From contig NZ_JAHRCY010000033.1 of assembly GCF_019083965.1 (NCBI RefSeq), forward strand, positions 1 to 64,000: a DNA stretch of 64,000 nucleotides. Direction: 5' to 3'. The notes beneath the pieces are model-generated. The model did no database searches. It had not been told where the DNA came from and saw only the letters and a program-made list of their open reading frames with translations. The position numbers were made by a program, and so were the translations under genes. Below are positions 48,771 through 56,523 of the stretch, one piece after another (the stretch's first letter is position 1; every line of letters starts with the position of its first letter). Origin of the DNA: Catellatospora tritici. Lineage in GTDB: Bacteria > Actinomycetota > Actinomycetes > Mycobacteriales > Micromonosporaceae.

Positions 48771-49369
48771 CCGGTCTTCTCGATCCGTCCATGCCCGCGA
48801 TGACCTGCCCCGGCGAGCAACTCGCCGGACTGCCCGAGGTGGGGCGCACCGTCGCCGACGACCTCGACGACGTACGCCGCAGTGCCCAGCAGTTGCTGGC
48901 CGAGGTGGACACCCCGCCCAGCGCGCTGCGCATCCGGGCCGGGGAGGTGGTGGTGGAGATGGAGTGGGCCAGAGCTGCGGCTGTGGTGGCGCCCGCACCG
49001 TACCTGCCGACCGTGGCGGCGCCCGCACCGTACGTGGTGCCCGCGCCCGTCGCGCCACCCGCCCCGGCGCAGGCCACGGCGCCCGAAGCGGTCGAGGCAC
49101 CGGCAGCGCCGCCGGTCGGCCAGCTCGACCTGTGCGCCACCACGGTCGGCACCTTCTACCGGGCACCGGAGCCCGGCACGGCGCCGTTCGTGATGGAGGG
49201 CGACGTGGTCCAGCGCGGCCAGCAGGTCGCGATCATCGAGGTGATGAAGCTGATGATCCCGGTCGAGGCGGAGGCCGACGGCCGGATCGTGGCGATCCAC
49301 GCCGCCGACGGCACCTCCGTCGAGTACGGCGACCGCCTGTTCAGCCTCGCCGCCGGACACGACCGGTAA
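48767..49369 (+). CDS. accB: Biotin carboxyl carrier protein (BCCP)
   Basis: 200 aa. The C-terminal biotinyl domain (about 125-200) has the attachment lysine in VAIIEVMKLMIPVEA. An Ala/Pro-rich linker (about 70-115) contains the in-frame near-repeat VAAPAPY/VVAPAPY. The N-terminal region (PSMPAMTCPGEQLAGLPEVGRTVADDLDDV) is longer than in E. coli-type BCCP. GTG 48767 behind GAAGGAGG, coupled to accDA. Confidence 0.93.
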   Translation: MTGLLDPSMPAMTCPGEQLAGLPEVGRTVADDLDDVRRSAQQLLAEVDTPPSALRIRAGEVVVEMEWARAAAVVAPAPYLPTVAAPAPYVVPAPVAPPAPAQATAPEAVEAPAAPPVGQLDLCATTVGTFYRAPEPGTAPFVMEGDVVQRGQQVAIIEVMKLMIPVEAEADGRIVAIHAADGTSVEYGDRLFSLAAGHDR

Positions 49370-49381
49370 CGGGGGAGAACC

Positions 49382-50743
49382 GTGTTCACCACCGTACTGA
49401 TCGCCAATCGGGGCGAGATCGCCCTGCGGATCGCCCGTACCTGCCGGGAGCTGGGGCTGCGGGTCGTGGCCGTCTACTCCACGGAGGACCGGGACTCGGC
49501 CGTGGTGCAGGCCGCCGACGACGCGGTCTGCATCGGGCCGGGCCCGGCCCGCAGCAGCTACCTCGACATCGCCGCGATCCTGGAGGCGGCCCGGCGCACC
49601 GGCGCCGACGCGGTGCACCCCGGCTACGGGTTCCTGTCCGAGGTGGGCGACTTCGCCGAGGCGTGTGAGGCGTACGGCATCACGTTCGTGGGCCCGCCCG
49701 CCAACGTGATCGACCAGTTGGGCGACAAGGCCGTCGCCCGCGCCACCATGGCCGCGGCCGGGCTGCCCGTGCTGCCCGGCAGCACCGGCCCGGTGACCTG
49801 CCCGGACGGGGCGGCGAAGCTGGCCGCCGAGATCGGCTACCCGGTGATGGTGAAGGCCGTCGCCGGGGGTGGCGGCCGGGGCATGGTCGCCATCACCGAT
49901 CCGGACCAGTTCCTCGCGCAGCTGCGCGAGGCCCGCAGCACCGCGCAGAGCCTGTTCGGCGACGACCGGCTCTACCTGGAGCGGTTCCTGCCCTCGGCGC
50001 GCCACGTCGAGGTGCAGGTGCTGTGCGACCAGTACGGCGGCGCCGTCCACCTGGGCCAGCGGGACTGCTCGGCGCAACGGCGCCGCCAGAAGATCATCGA
50101 GGAGACGCCGGCGCCGCTGCTGCCGGAGGCGACCACGCGGGCCATGGGCGAGGCCGCCCTGCGCGGCGCGCTGGCCGCGGGCTACGTCGGGGCGGGCACG
50201 TTCGAGTTCCTGGTCGACCCCGACGGCGGCTACCACTTCATGGAGATCAACTGCCGGATCCAGGTCGAGCACCCGGTCACCGAGCTCACCCACGGCGTCG
50301 ACATCGTCCGCCAGCAACTGCTGGTCGCGGCGGGCGAACGGCTGGAACTCACCCAGGAGACGCTGGTCCCGCACGGGGCCGCGATCGAGTGCCGGATCAA
50401 CGCCGAGGACCCGAGCCGGGGCTTCGTGCCCGCGCCGGGGCGGATAGAGAAGCTGCGGCTGCCCGGCGGACCGTTCGTCCGGGTCGACACCGACGCGTAC
50501 GCCGGCGGTCGGGTCTCGCCCGCCTACGACCCGCTGCTGGCCAAGTTGTGCGTCTGGGCACCCGACCGGGCCCAGGCCCTGGCCCGGATGCGCCGGGCCC
50601 TGACCGAGTTCCACGCCGAAGGGCCGGGGCTGGCCACCAACCGCGACTTCCTGCTGTCCGTGCTGGACCATCCGCGGTTCATCGCGGGCACGCACGACAC
50701 GTCGCTGGTCGGCGAACTCACCGCCGAGCCCGTACCGGCCTGA
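49382..50743 (+). CDS. accC: Biotin carboxylase subunit of acetyl-CoA carboxylase
   Basis: 453 aa, ATP-grasp enzyme that carboxylates biotin on BCCP. VLIANRGEIALRIARTCRELGL at the N-terminus, VHPGYGFLSE, the glycine-rich KAVAGGGGRGM, HVEVQVLCDQYGGAVHLGQRDCSAQRRRQKIIEE and FMEINCRIQVEHPVTE are all canonical. GTG 49382 follows GGGGGAG. With AccDA and AccB it gives a full bacterial-type ACC inside the cluster. The downstream gap holds a 26-bp tandem repeat starting at the stop codon. Confidence 0.96.
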   Translation: MFTTVLIANRGEIALRIARTCRELGLRVVAVYSTEDRDSAVVQAADDAVCIGPGPARSSYLDIAAILEAARRTGADAVHPGYGFLSEVGDFAEACEAYGITFVGPPANVIDQLGDKAVARATMAAAGLPVLPGSTGPVTCPDGAAKLAAEIGYPVMVKAVAGGGGRGMVAITDPDQFLAQLREARSTAQSLFGDDRLYLERFLPSARHVEVQVLCDQYGGAVHLGQRDCSAQRRRQKIIEETPAPLLPEATTRAMGEAALRGALAAGYVGAGTFEFLVDPDGGYHFMEINCRIQVEHPVTELTHGVDIVRQQLLVAAGERLELTQETLVPHGAAIECRINAEDPSRGFVPAPGRIEKLRLPGGPFVRVDTDAYAGGRVSPAYDPLLAKLCVWAPDRAQALARMRRALTEFHAEGPGLATNRDFLLSVLDHPRFIAGTHDTSLVGELTAEPVPA

Positions 50744-50806
50744 CGGTCACGAGTTCCAGCTCGGCCTGAGGGCCGCGAGTTCCAGCTCGGCCTGACGGCC
50801 GCGAGT
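50736..50806. repeat. 26-bp tandem repeat beginning at the accC stop codon
   Basis: CGGCCTGACGG-type units start at 50736, 50762 and 50788 and each includes GAGTTCCAGCT or a partial version. The first unit contains the accC TGA. Units repeat the 3' end with a few changes. Confidence 0.8.
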
Positions 50807-50828
50807 TGCACGGAGAGGAGGCGGCGCC

Positions 50829-52067
50829 ATGGCGACCCTGTCGACCGACGTCTGCGTGGTCGGGGCCGGACCGGCCGGGCTGGCCATGGCGCTGCTGCTC
50901 GCCCGCTCCGGCGTGGACGTGGTGCTGGCCGAGAAGTCGACCTCGTTCGACCGGTCGTTCCGCGGCGAACTGCTGCAACCGGGCGGGCAGGCCGTGCTCG
51001 ACCAGCTCGGCGTGCTGGAACCTGCCCGCGCCTGGGGCAGCCACGCGCACGAGCGGCTGCAACTGCACAACCACGGCAGGCAGGTGCTGGTGGTCGATTA
51101 CGGGACGCTGCCCGGCCCGTACGGCCGCCTGCTCGCCATCGCGCAGCCGAATCTGCTGCGGGAGCTGCTGGCCGCCTGCCGCCGGCAGCCGCTGTTCCGC
51201 TATCTGGAGGGTCACCGGGTCACCGACCTGCTGCGCACCCCGCAGGGGGTACGCGGGGCGGTGTTCGCCGGGCCGGACGGGCCGGTCACGGTCAACTCCC
51301 GTTGCGTGATCGGGGCCGACGGGCGTTACTCCAAGACCCGGCAGCTGGCGGGCATCCGCTACGACCGCCGCGAGGCGGCCGACTTCGACCTGCTGTGGTT
51401 CCGGCTGCCCGCGCCCGGCGGCGCCCCGACGGCGCTGACCGTACGCGGCGGGGGCGGGCGGATGCTGGTCAGCCACGGGGTCCACCCCGACACGGTGCAG
51501 CTGGGGTGGGCGCTGCCGCACGGCGGCTACCCCGAGTTCGCCGAGCGGCCGTTCGAGCGGTTCCGCGACGAGCTGTGCCGGGCGGCGCCGGAGTACGCCG
51601 ACGGCGTCCGTACCCATCTGAACAGCCTGGCCGACGTCAGCCTGCTGGACGTCTTCACCGGCACCGCGCGGCGCTGGTCCCGCGACGGCCTGCTGCTGCT
51701 CGGCGACGCCGCGCACACGCACGGCCCGCTCGGCGCCCAGGGCATCAACCTGGCCCTGCAGGACGCGGTGCTGGCCCACCCGGTGCTGGTGGCGCAGCTG
51801 CGCACGCCGGGCACCGACGTGGTCCGCGCCGAGGCGCTACAGCCCTACATCGAGCCGCGCACCGACGACGCGCACCGGGTGATCCGGTTCCAGCAGTCGC
51901 AGGCGCGCAGCGCGCTGGGCAGCGGACGGCCGCTGGCCGACGCCGCCCGGCGCACCGCCACCGCCCTGATCGGGCGCACACCGCTGCGCCACCGCCTGAC
52001 GCGCCTGCTCTGCTACGGCAACCCGCGCGCCCAGGTACGCACCGACCTGTTCACCACCACAACCTGA
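50829..52067 (+). CDS. FAD-dependent aromatic hydroxylase (group A)
   Basis: 412 aa flavoprotein monooxygenase. GxGxxG FAD motif VCVVGAGPAGLAMALLLARSG (5-25), a long middle domain and the second FAD motif LLLLGDAAHTHGPLGAQGINLALQDA near 295-320. This NADPH/FAD family hydroxylates phenolic rings of aromatic polyketides. GGAGGCGGCGCC precedes ATG 50829. It is followed 9 bp later by a cyclase-family gene. Confidence 0.94.
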   Translation: MATLSTDVCVVGAGPAGLAMALLLARSGVDVVLAEKSTSFDRSFRGELLQPGGQAVLDQLGVLEPARAWGSHAHERLQLHNHGRQVLVVDYGTLPGPYGRLLAIAQPNLLRELLAACRRQPLFRYLEGHRVTDLLRTPQGVRGAVFAGPDGPVTVNSRCVIGADGRYSKTRQLAGIRYDRREAADFDLLWFRLPAPGGAPTALTVRGGGGRMLVSHGVHPDTVQLGWALPHGGYPEFAERPFERFRDELCRAAPEYADGVRTHLNSLADVSLLDVFTGTARRWSRDGLLLLGDAAHTHGPLGAQGINLALQDAVLAHPVLVAQLRTPGTDVVRAEALQPYIEPRTDDAHRVIRFQQSQARSALGSGRPLADAARRTATALIGRTPLRHRLTRLLCYGNPRAQVRTDLFTTTT

Positions 52068-52076
52068 GGAGCCCGC

Positions 52077-52844
52077 ATGCGCATGATCGACCTGTCCACA
52101 GCCGTGGACGCGGCCGCCTGGGAGCCCGAACCGGTGCTCCACGAGATCGTGACCCCCGCCGAGGGCGCGGTGCACATGGCCGAGGAGATGAAGCTGCACT
52201 TCGGAGTCGACTTCGACCCGGCCGTGCTGCCCGACGGCGAACTGCTGTCCATCGACACGCTCAAGCTCACCACGCACACCGGCACCCACATCGACGCGCC
52301 GTCGCACTACGGCAGCACGGCGACCTACGGCGTGCCACGCCACATCGACCAGATGCCGCTGGAGTGGTTCCACCGCCCGGGGGTACGGCTGGACCTGACC
52401 GGCGCCGAGGGCGACACCGTCGACGCGGACTTCCTGGACAAGGAGTTCGCCCGTATCGGCTACCGCCCGAACCCGCTGGACATCGTGCTGCTGCACACCG
52501 GCGCCTCGGCCTGGTCGGGCACCCAGCGCTACTTCACCGACTTCAAGGGCCTGGACGCCTCGGCCACCCACTTCCTGCTCGACCTGGGCATCCGGGTCAT
52601 CGGCACGGACGCGTTCAGCCTGGACGCGCCGTTCGGCAAGATGCTCGCCAAGTTCAAGGAGACCGGCGACCGGGGCGTGCTGTGGCCGGCCCACTTCACC
52701 GGCCGCGAGCGCGAGTTCTGCCAGATCGAACGGCTGGCCAACCTGGACGCCCTGCCGGAGCCCTACGGCTTCACCGTCTCCTGCTTCCCGATCAAGATCA
52801 AAGGCGCCGGGGCCGGCTGGACCCGCGCCGTCGCCCTGCTCTGA
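52077..52844 (+). CDS. Kynurenine formamidase-like cyclase (PF04199 type)
   Basis: 255 aa. Metal-binding motif HTGTHIDAPSHYG near 66-78 is intact, with a second acidic region DIVLLHTGAS. The fold is that of bacterial kynurenine formamidase; members encoded in aromatic PKS clusters act, or are proposed to act, as late-ring cyclases. GAGGAG 8 bases before ATG 52077; an ATG two codons later is possible. Its position between a hydroxylase and a SnoaL-like gene supports a role in closing the last rings (inference). Confidence 0.9.
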   Translation: MRMIDLSTAVDAAAWEPEPVLHEIVTPAEGAVHMAEEMKLHFGVDFDPAVLPDGELLSIDTLKLTTHTGTHIDAPSHYGSTATYGVPRHIDQMPLEWFHRPGVRLDLTGAEGDTVDADFLDKEFARIGYRPNPLDIVLLHTGASAWSGTQRYFTDFKGLDASATHFLLDLGIRVIGTDAFSLDAPFGKMLAKFKETGDRGVLWPAHFTGREREFCQIERLANLDALPEPYGFTVSCFPIKIKGAGAGWTRAVALL

Positions 52845-52870
52845 CCCGTCTTCTCTCGGAAGGAACCACC

Positions 52871-53329
52871 ATGGCACTGACCGCGCTCAACCAGACCCTC
52901 GACACCGCCCCGCTGTACGTCGCCGTCCAGCAGTTCTACGCCCGCCACATGCAACTGCTCGACGAGGGCGACCCGGACCAGTGGGCCGCCACGTTCACCG
53001 AGGACGGCAGCTTCCACGCCCCGGGCATGCCTCAGCCCGTACGCGGGCGGGCGGTGCTGGCCCAGGCTGTCCGGGACACCCGGGCCAAGCTGGCCGAGCA
53101 GGGCGAGATCCGGCGGCACTGGCACGGGATGGTGAAGGTGGCGCCCGCCGCCGACGGCTCCCTGGACGTACGCTGCTACGCCATCGTGATCCAGGTGGCC
53201 GCCGACGGCACCCCGCGCCTGCACCGGCACTGTGTCTGTCAGGACAACCTGGTCCCGTCGGTGGACAGCCCCGACGGCTGGCTCGTCCGCTCCCGCCAGG
53301 TCTCCCTGGACCCTCTCGCCACCGCCTAA
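52871..53329 (+). CDS. SnoaL-like (NTF2-fold) polyketide tailoring protein
   Basis: 152 aa. YVAVQQFYARHMQLLDEGDPDQWAATFTEDGSFHAPG and the later IRRHWHGMVKVAP, RLHRHCVCQDNLV fit the cone-shaped alpha+beta barrel of SnoaL/aromatic-dioxygenase-beta-type proteins. Such proteins catalyse ring closure or hydroxylation steps in aromatic polyketide pathways. GGAAGGA before ATG 52871. Last recognisable gene of the cluster. Confidence 0.85.
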   Translation: MALTALNQTLDTAPLYVAVQQFYARHMQLLDEGDPDQWAATFTEDGSFHAPGMPQPVRGRAVLAQAVRDTRAKLAEQGEIRRHWHGMVKVAPAADGSLDVRCYAIVIQVAADGTPRLHRHCVCQDNLVPSVDSPDGWLVRSRQVSLDPLATA

Positions 53330-53369
53330 CCCCCGCCCACCTAAGCCCCATCCCAGCCCCGCCCAGCCC

Positions 53370-53411
53370 AGCCCAGCTCCGGCCCGGCCCAGCCCAGCTC
53401 CGGCCCGGCCC
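53370..53411. repeat. 21-bp direct repeat, two copies
   Basis: AGCCCAGCTCCGGCCCGGCC occurs at 53370 and again at 53391, 40 bp after the stop of the SnoaL-like gene, in a C-rich run of CCCAGC units. Confidence 0.8.
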
Positions 53412-53446
53412 GGCCGGCCTGGTCCCGCCCCGATCGCAAGATCGGC

Positions 53447-53505
53447 CAAGTTGCCGGGCAATCGGCCGTAACCGCACCACGATTACGCCCGCTTGCCCGG
53501 CAAGA
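53447..53505. repeat. Intergenic palindromic repeat, family A, copy 4 (degenerate)
   Basis: CAAGTTGCCGGGCAATCGG on the left and GCTTGCCCGGCAAG on the right. The right arm has mismatches; the same core as the other three copies. Confidence 0.75.
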
Positions 53506-53554
53506 TGCGGCCGTAGGTTGGGGTGGTTCAGGTCGGCAAGGGCGGGGGGAGTTG

Positions 53555-53586
53555 GGTAGATTGAATCTACGTAGATTCAATCTACC
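53555..53586. promoter_or_regulatory. 32-bp perfect palindrome, probable double operator
   Basis: GGTAGATTGAATCTAC is followed directly by its own reverse complement. Each 15-bp half (GTAGATT-G-AATCTAC) is itself a palindrome, so there are four GTAGATT half-sites in a row. It ends 13 bp before GTG 53600 of the AAA+ ATPase gene. Its A+T content is far above the surroundings. Confidence 0.75.
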
Positions 53587-53599
53587 TAAGGTGGGCGGC

Positions 53600-55048
53600 G
53601 TGGCGAAGGTGTTTGTCGGGCGTTCGGCGGAGCTCGGCTACCTGCGTAAACGGCTCGATCGCATCGAGTCGTCGGGTGCCGGCGTGGCGGTGGCGCTGCG
53701 CGGGCGGCGGCAGGTGGGCAAGTCCCGGCTGGTGCAGGAGTTCTGCGACCGGGCGGGCGTGCCGTACCTGTTCCACACCGCGGTCAAGGGCTCCTCGCAG
53801 GTCGAGGCGCTGGCGGCGTTCAGCGCCGAGCTGCGCGAGTCGGCGTTGCCGCACGACCGGGAGCTGATCCCGGCCGCCGCCCCCGCCAACTGGCCCGACG
53901 CGTTCCGCCTGCTGGCCTCAGCGCTGCCCGCCGCGCCGTCGGTGGTGGTCCTCGACGAGGTGCCGTGGCTGGCCGAGCAGGACGAGCAGTTCGACGGCGC
54001 GCTGCAGGCGGCCTGGGACCGGCTGCTGCGCGACCGGCCCGTGCTGCTCCTGCTGCTCGGCAGCGATCTGCACATGATGGAACGGCTGACCGCGTACGAC
54101 CGACCGTTCTTCGGCCGGGCCGACAACATGGTGCTCGGGCCGCTGAACCCCGGCGACGTCGCGGGCGCGCTCGGCCTGACCGGCGCCGACGCCGTCGACG
54201 CCCACCTCGTGTGCGGCGGCCTGCCCGGCATCGTTCGTGCCTGGCCGCACGGCACGCCACCGATGGCCTTCGTCGAGGCGGAGTGCGCCGATCCGGCCTC
54301 GCCGCTGTTCAGCATCCCCGAGTCGGCGCTGATGGCCGAGTTCCCCGCCCCCGATCAGGCCAAGCGGGTGCTGGAGGCGGTGGGTGGCGGCGACCGCACC
54401 CAGGCGAACATCGCGGCGACCGCCGGGGGCAGGCAGGGCCCGCTGCCCTCGGGCGTGGTGTCGCCGCTGCTGCGCAAGCTCGCCGAGGAGAAGCGGGTGC
54501 TGGCGATCGACGAACCGCTGTCGATCCAGCCCGGCAAGCCGAACCTGTACCGCATCGCCGACAGCAACCTGCGGCTCTACCTCGCCGCGCTGCGGTCCGC
54601 GCAGGAGCAGGCCCGGCGCGGCCGACCGCAGGCCGCGTACGCGGTGGTCAAGCGCCGGTGGGCGTCCTGGCGCGGCCGGGCGGTCGAACCGCTGGTGCGC
54701 GAGGCGATCGAACTGGCCGCGCTCGCCGGTGAACTGCCCTGGTCGGGTGTCGAGACAGTGGGCGGCTGGTGGAATCGGCAGTTCGATCCGGAGGTCGACC
54801 TCATCGGCGCCGACCGCGGCCCGGTCGCCCACCGGATCTGGTTCGCGGGCTCGATCAAGTGGTTGGGCACGCCGTTCGACAACCACGACCTGGCCGACCT
54901 GGTGCGTGGCGTGGCGGCGGTGCCGGGACACGAGCCGGGTTCGACCGGGCTGGTGGCCGTGTCGCTGTCCGGCGTCGCCCCGAACGCCGACACCGCGCAG
55001 CTGGGCCTGGTCTGGGGGCCGGAGCAGGTGTTGTCGGTCTGGCAGTGA
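53600..55048 (+). CDS. AAA+ ATPase with DUF234-like C-terminal nuclease-type domain
   Basis: 482 aa archaeal-type ATPase. VFVGRSAELGYLRKRL, Walker A VALRGRRQVGKSRLVQEF, Walker B SVVVLDEVPWLAEQDEQFDG and LLGSDLHMMERL belong to the AAA+/STAND part (about 1-240). A winged-helix region (about 265-330) and a C-terminal DUF234-like part (about 350-482) follow. The C-terminus holds PLVREAIELA, EVDLIGAD and GSIKWLG, spaced as in PD-(D/E)xK nucleases. GTG 53600 with AAGGTGG upstream is preferred. The palindrome in front suggests autoregulation by this protein's HTH or by a separate regulator. Cellular role unknown. Confidence 0.85.
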   Translation: MAKVFVGRSAELGYLRKRLDRIESSGAGVAVALRGRRQVGKSRLVQEFCDRAGVPYLFHTAVKGSSQVEALAAFSAELRESALPHDRELIPAAAPANWPDAFRLLASALPAAPSVVVLDEVPWLAEQDEQFDGALQAAWDRLLRDRPVLLLLLGSDLHMMERLTAYDRPFFGRADNMVLGPLNPGDVAGALGLTGADAVDAHLVCGGLPGIVRAWPHGTPPMAFVEAECADPASPLFSIPESALMAEFPAPDQAKRVLEAVGGGDRTQANIAATAGGRQGPLPSGVVSPLLRKLAEEKRVLAIDEPLSIQPGKPNLYRIADSNLRLYLAALRSAQEQARRGRPQAAYAVVKRRWASWRGRAVEPLVREAIELAALAGELPWSGVETVGGWWNRQFDPEVDLIGADRGPVAHRIWFAGSIKWLGTPFDNHDLADLVRGVAAVPGHEPGSTGLVAVSLSGVAPNADTAQLGLVWGPEQVLSVWQ

Positions 55049-55086
55049 AGCGGGCATATTCGCGCGACCGGGGCATGGGCGGCTGG

Positions 55087-55092
55087 CAGGAT
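55087..55092 (+). promoter_or_regulatory. -10 hexamer of the Eis-like gene (leaderless)
   Basis: CAGGAT, 6 nt, GTG 55099. Confidence 0.4.
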
Positions 55093-55098
55093 GACCGG

Positions 55099-56289
55099 GT
55101 GACGTTCGACGTACGGGCGCTGACCGCGCAGGACCAGAAGCAGGCGTGGGACCTGGGCAGTCTCGCCTTCGGCTACCACGATCGGCCCATGCCCGAGGGC
55201 TGGGTCTCCGACAGCCCCGGGCGGTACACGCTCGGCGCGTTCGACGAGGGCGGGCGGCTGGTCGCCAAGGCCGTCGACCGCGTGCAGGAGCAGTGGTTCG
55301 GCGGGCGGCTCGTGCCGACCAGCGGCGTCGCCGGGGTGGTCACCGCGCCGGAGCTGCGCGGGCGTGGGCTCGGGCGGCTGGTGCTGACCGGGCTGCTGGC
55401 GTACGCCCGCGAGCGCGGCGCCGTGATCAGCACCCTGTTCGACACCACGCCGCTGCCGTACCGCGCGCTGGGCTGGGAGGAGGTCGGCTCGCTGGACTAC
55501 CACGCGTTCCCCACCCGGGTCCTGGCCTCGGTCCGCCCCGACCCGGCGGTGACCCTGCGCCCGGCCGTCGCGGCCGATGTGCCCGCCATCCAGGAGATCT
55601 ACCGGCGGGCGGCCCGCACCAGCACCGGCCTGATGGAGCGGTCCGGCCCGCTGTACACGGGCGGCCCGGCCGAGTTCCTCGCCGAGTACAACGGCGTGAC
55701 CGTCGCGGTGAGCGCCTCCGGCGCCGTCGAAGGGTACGCGAGCTGGGACCGCGGCCCCGGCTACGACTCGGACGGCAAGCTCACCGTCGATGACCTGATC
55801 GGACTCACGTCGGGCGCGACCGCGACCCTGCTGGCCATGCTCGGCGGCTGGGCCAGCGTGGCGCCGACGACCATCATCCGGCTCGGCGCCGCCGACCCGG
55901 CCCGCAGCCTGCTGGCGAAGGTCGACGGCAAGGTCGAGTCGTCGCAGCCGTGGATGCTGCGCGTCGTCGACGCCCCCGGCGCGGTCGCGGCCCGGGGCTG
56001 GTCCCGCTACATCTCGGGCGAGGCCGACCTGGAGCTGGTCGACGCCGAGTGCCCCTGGAACGTGGGCGCGTACCGGCTGGTCCTGGACAAGGGCGAGGCC
56101 CGCCTGGAGCCCGGTGGCACGGGTGCGGCCCGACTCACCCCACGCGGCCTGGCTGCCTGGTACGCCGGTGCCGCCACCCCCGACCAGCTGCGCCGCAGCG
56201 GCCACCTCACCGGCGGCACCCCCGACACCGACGCCTTCCTCCAGACGGCGACGGCGGGCCCGATCCCCACCCTCCACGACTACTTCTGA
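55099..56289 (+). CDS. Eis-family GNAT N-acetyltransferase
   Basis: 396 aa. N-terminal GNAT domain with acetyl-CoA-binding VAGVVTAPELRGRGLGRLVLTGLL (near 80-103), a second degenerate GNAT domain and a C-terminal SCP2-like domain ending TLHDYF, whose free carboxylate is the general base in Eis. Eis proteins acetylate amines, including aminoglycosides at several positions, and regulatory proteins. Start GTG 55099 is supported by CAGGAT 6 nt upstream; ATG 55075 would add 8 residues. Resistance activity cannot be concluded from sequence. Confidence 0.9.
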   Translation: MTFDVRALTAQDQKQAWDLGSLAFGYHDRPMPEGWVSDSPGRYTLGAFDEGGRLVAKAVDRVQEQWFGGRLVPTSGVAGVVTAPELRGRGLGRLVLTGLLAYARERGAVISTLFDTTPLPYRALGWEEVGSLDYHAFPTRVLASVRPDPAVTLRPAVAADVPAIQEIYRRAARTSTGLMERSGPLYTGGPAEFLAEYNGVTVAVSASGAVEGYASWDRGPGYDSDGKLTVDDLIGLTSGATATLLAMLGGWASVAPTTIIRLGAADPARSLLAKVDGKVESSQPWMLRVVDAPGAVAARGWSRYISGEADLELVDAECPWNVGAYRLVLDKGEARLEPGGTGAARLTPRGLAAWYAGAATPDQLRRSGHLTGGTPDTDAFLQTATAGPIPTLHDYF

Positions 56290-56348
56290 CGCGCGTCGCG
56301 TCTGACGTGCGTCGCGTCTGACGTGCGTCGCGTCAGACGTGCGTGCAG
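56285..56348. repeat. 16-bp tandem repeat at the Eis-like stop codon, about 4 copies
   Basis: TCTGACGTGCGTCGCG units at 56285, 56301, 56317 and a changed fourth at 56333. The first contains the TGA stop. The array runs directly into family B copy 3. Confidence 0.85.
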
Positions 56349-56406
56349 TTTCGGGGAGACTGCGCGAATCGCGGCCAAGATTCCAGCACTTTCCCCGAAA
56401 CTGCAC
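56343..56406. repeat. Intergenic palindromic repeat, family B, copy 3
   Basis: GTGCAGTTTCGGGGAGACTG on the left and TTTCCCCGAAACTGCAC on the right. The centre CAAGATTCCAGCAC is identical to copy 1. Confidence 0.85.
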
Positions 56407-56462
56407 GCTCACGACAGCGCGCGGGCGGGCGCGGCCTGCCCGCGCGCTGCGGGCAGAAAAGG

Positions 56463-56502
56463 GCGAAGGCGCCACCCCCAGCCGGGAGGGTGACGCCTTC
56501 GC
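56463..56502 (-). terminator. Terminator of the M4 protease gene
   Basis: GCGAAGGCG pairs with CGCCTTCGC and an inner CACCC with GGGTG, 22 bp after the stop of the minus-strand protease gene. AAAAG precedes on the left. Confidence 0.7.
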
Positions 56503-56523
56503 TTGGAGCGGGTGGTGGAGCGG

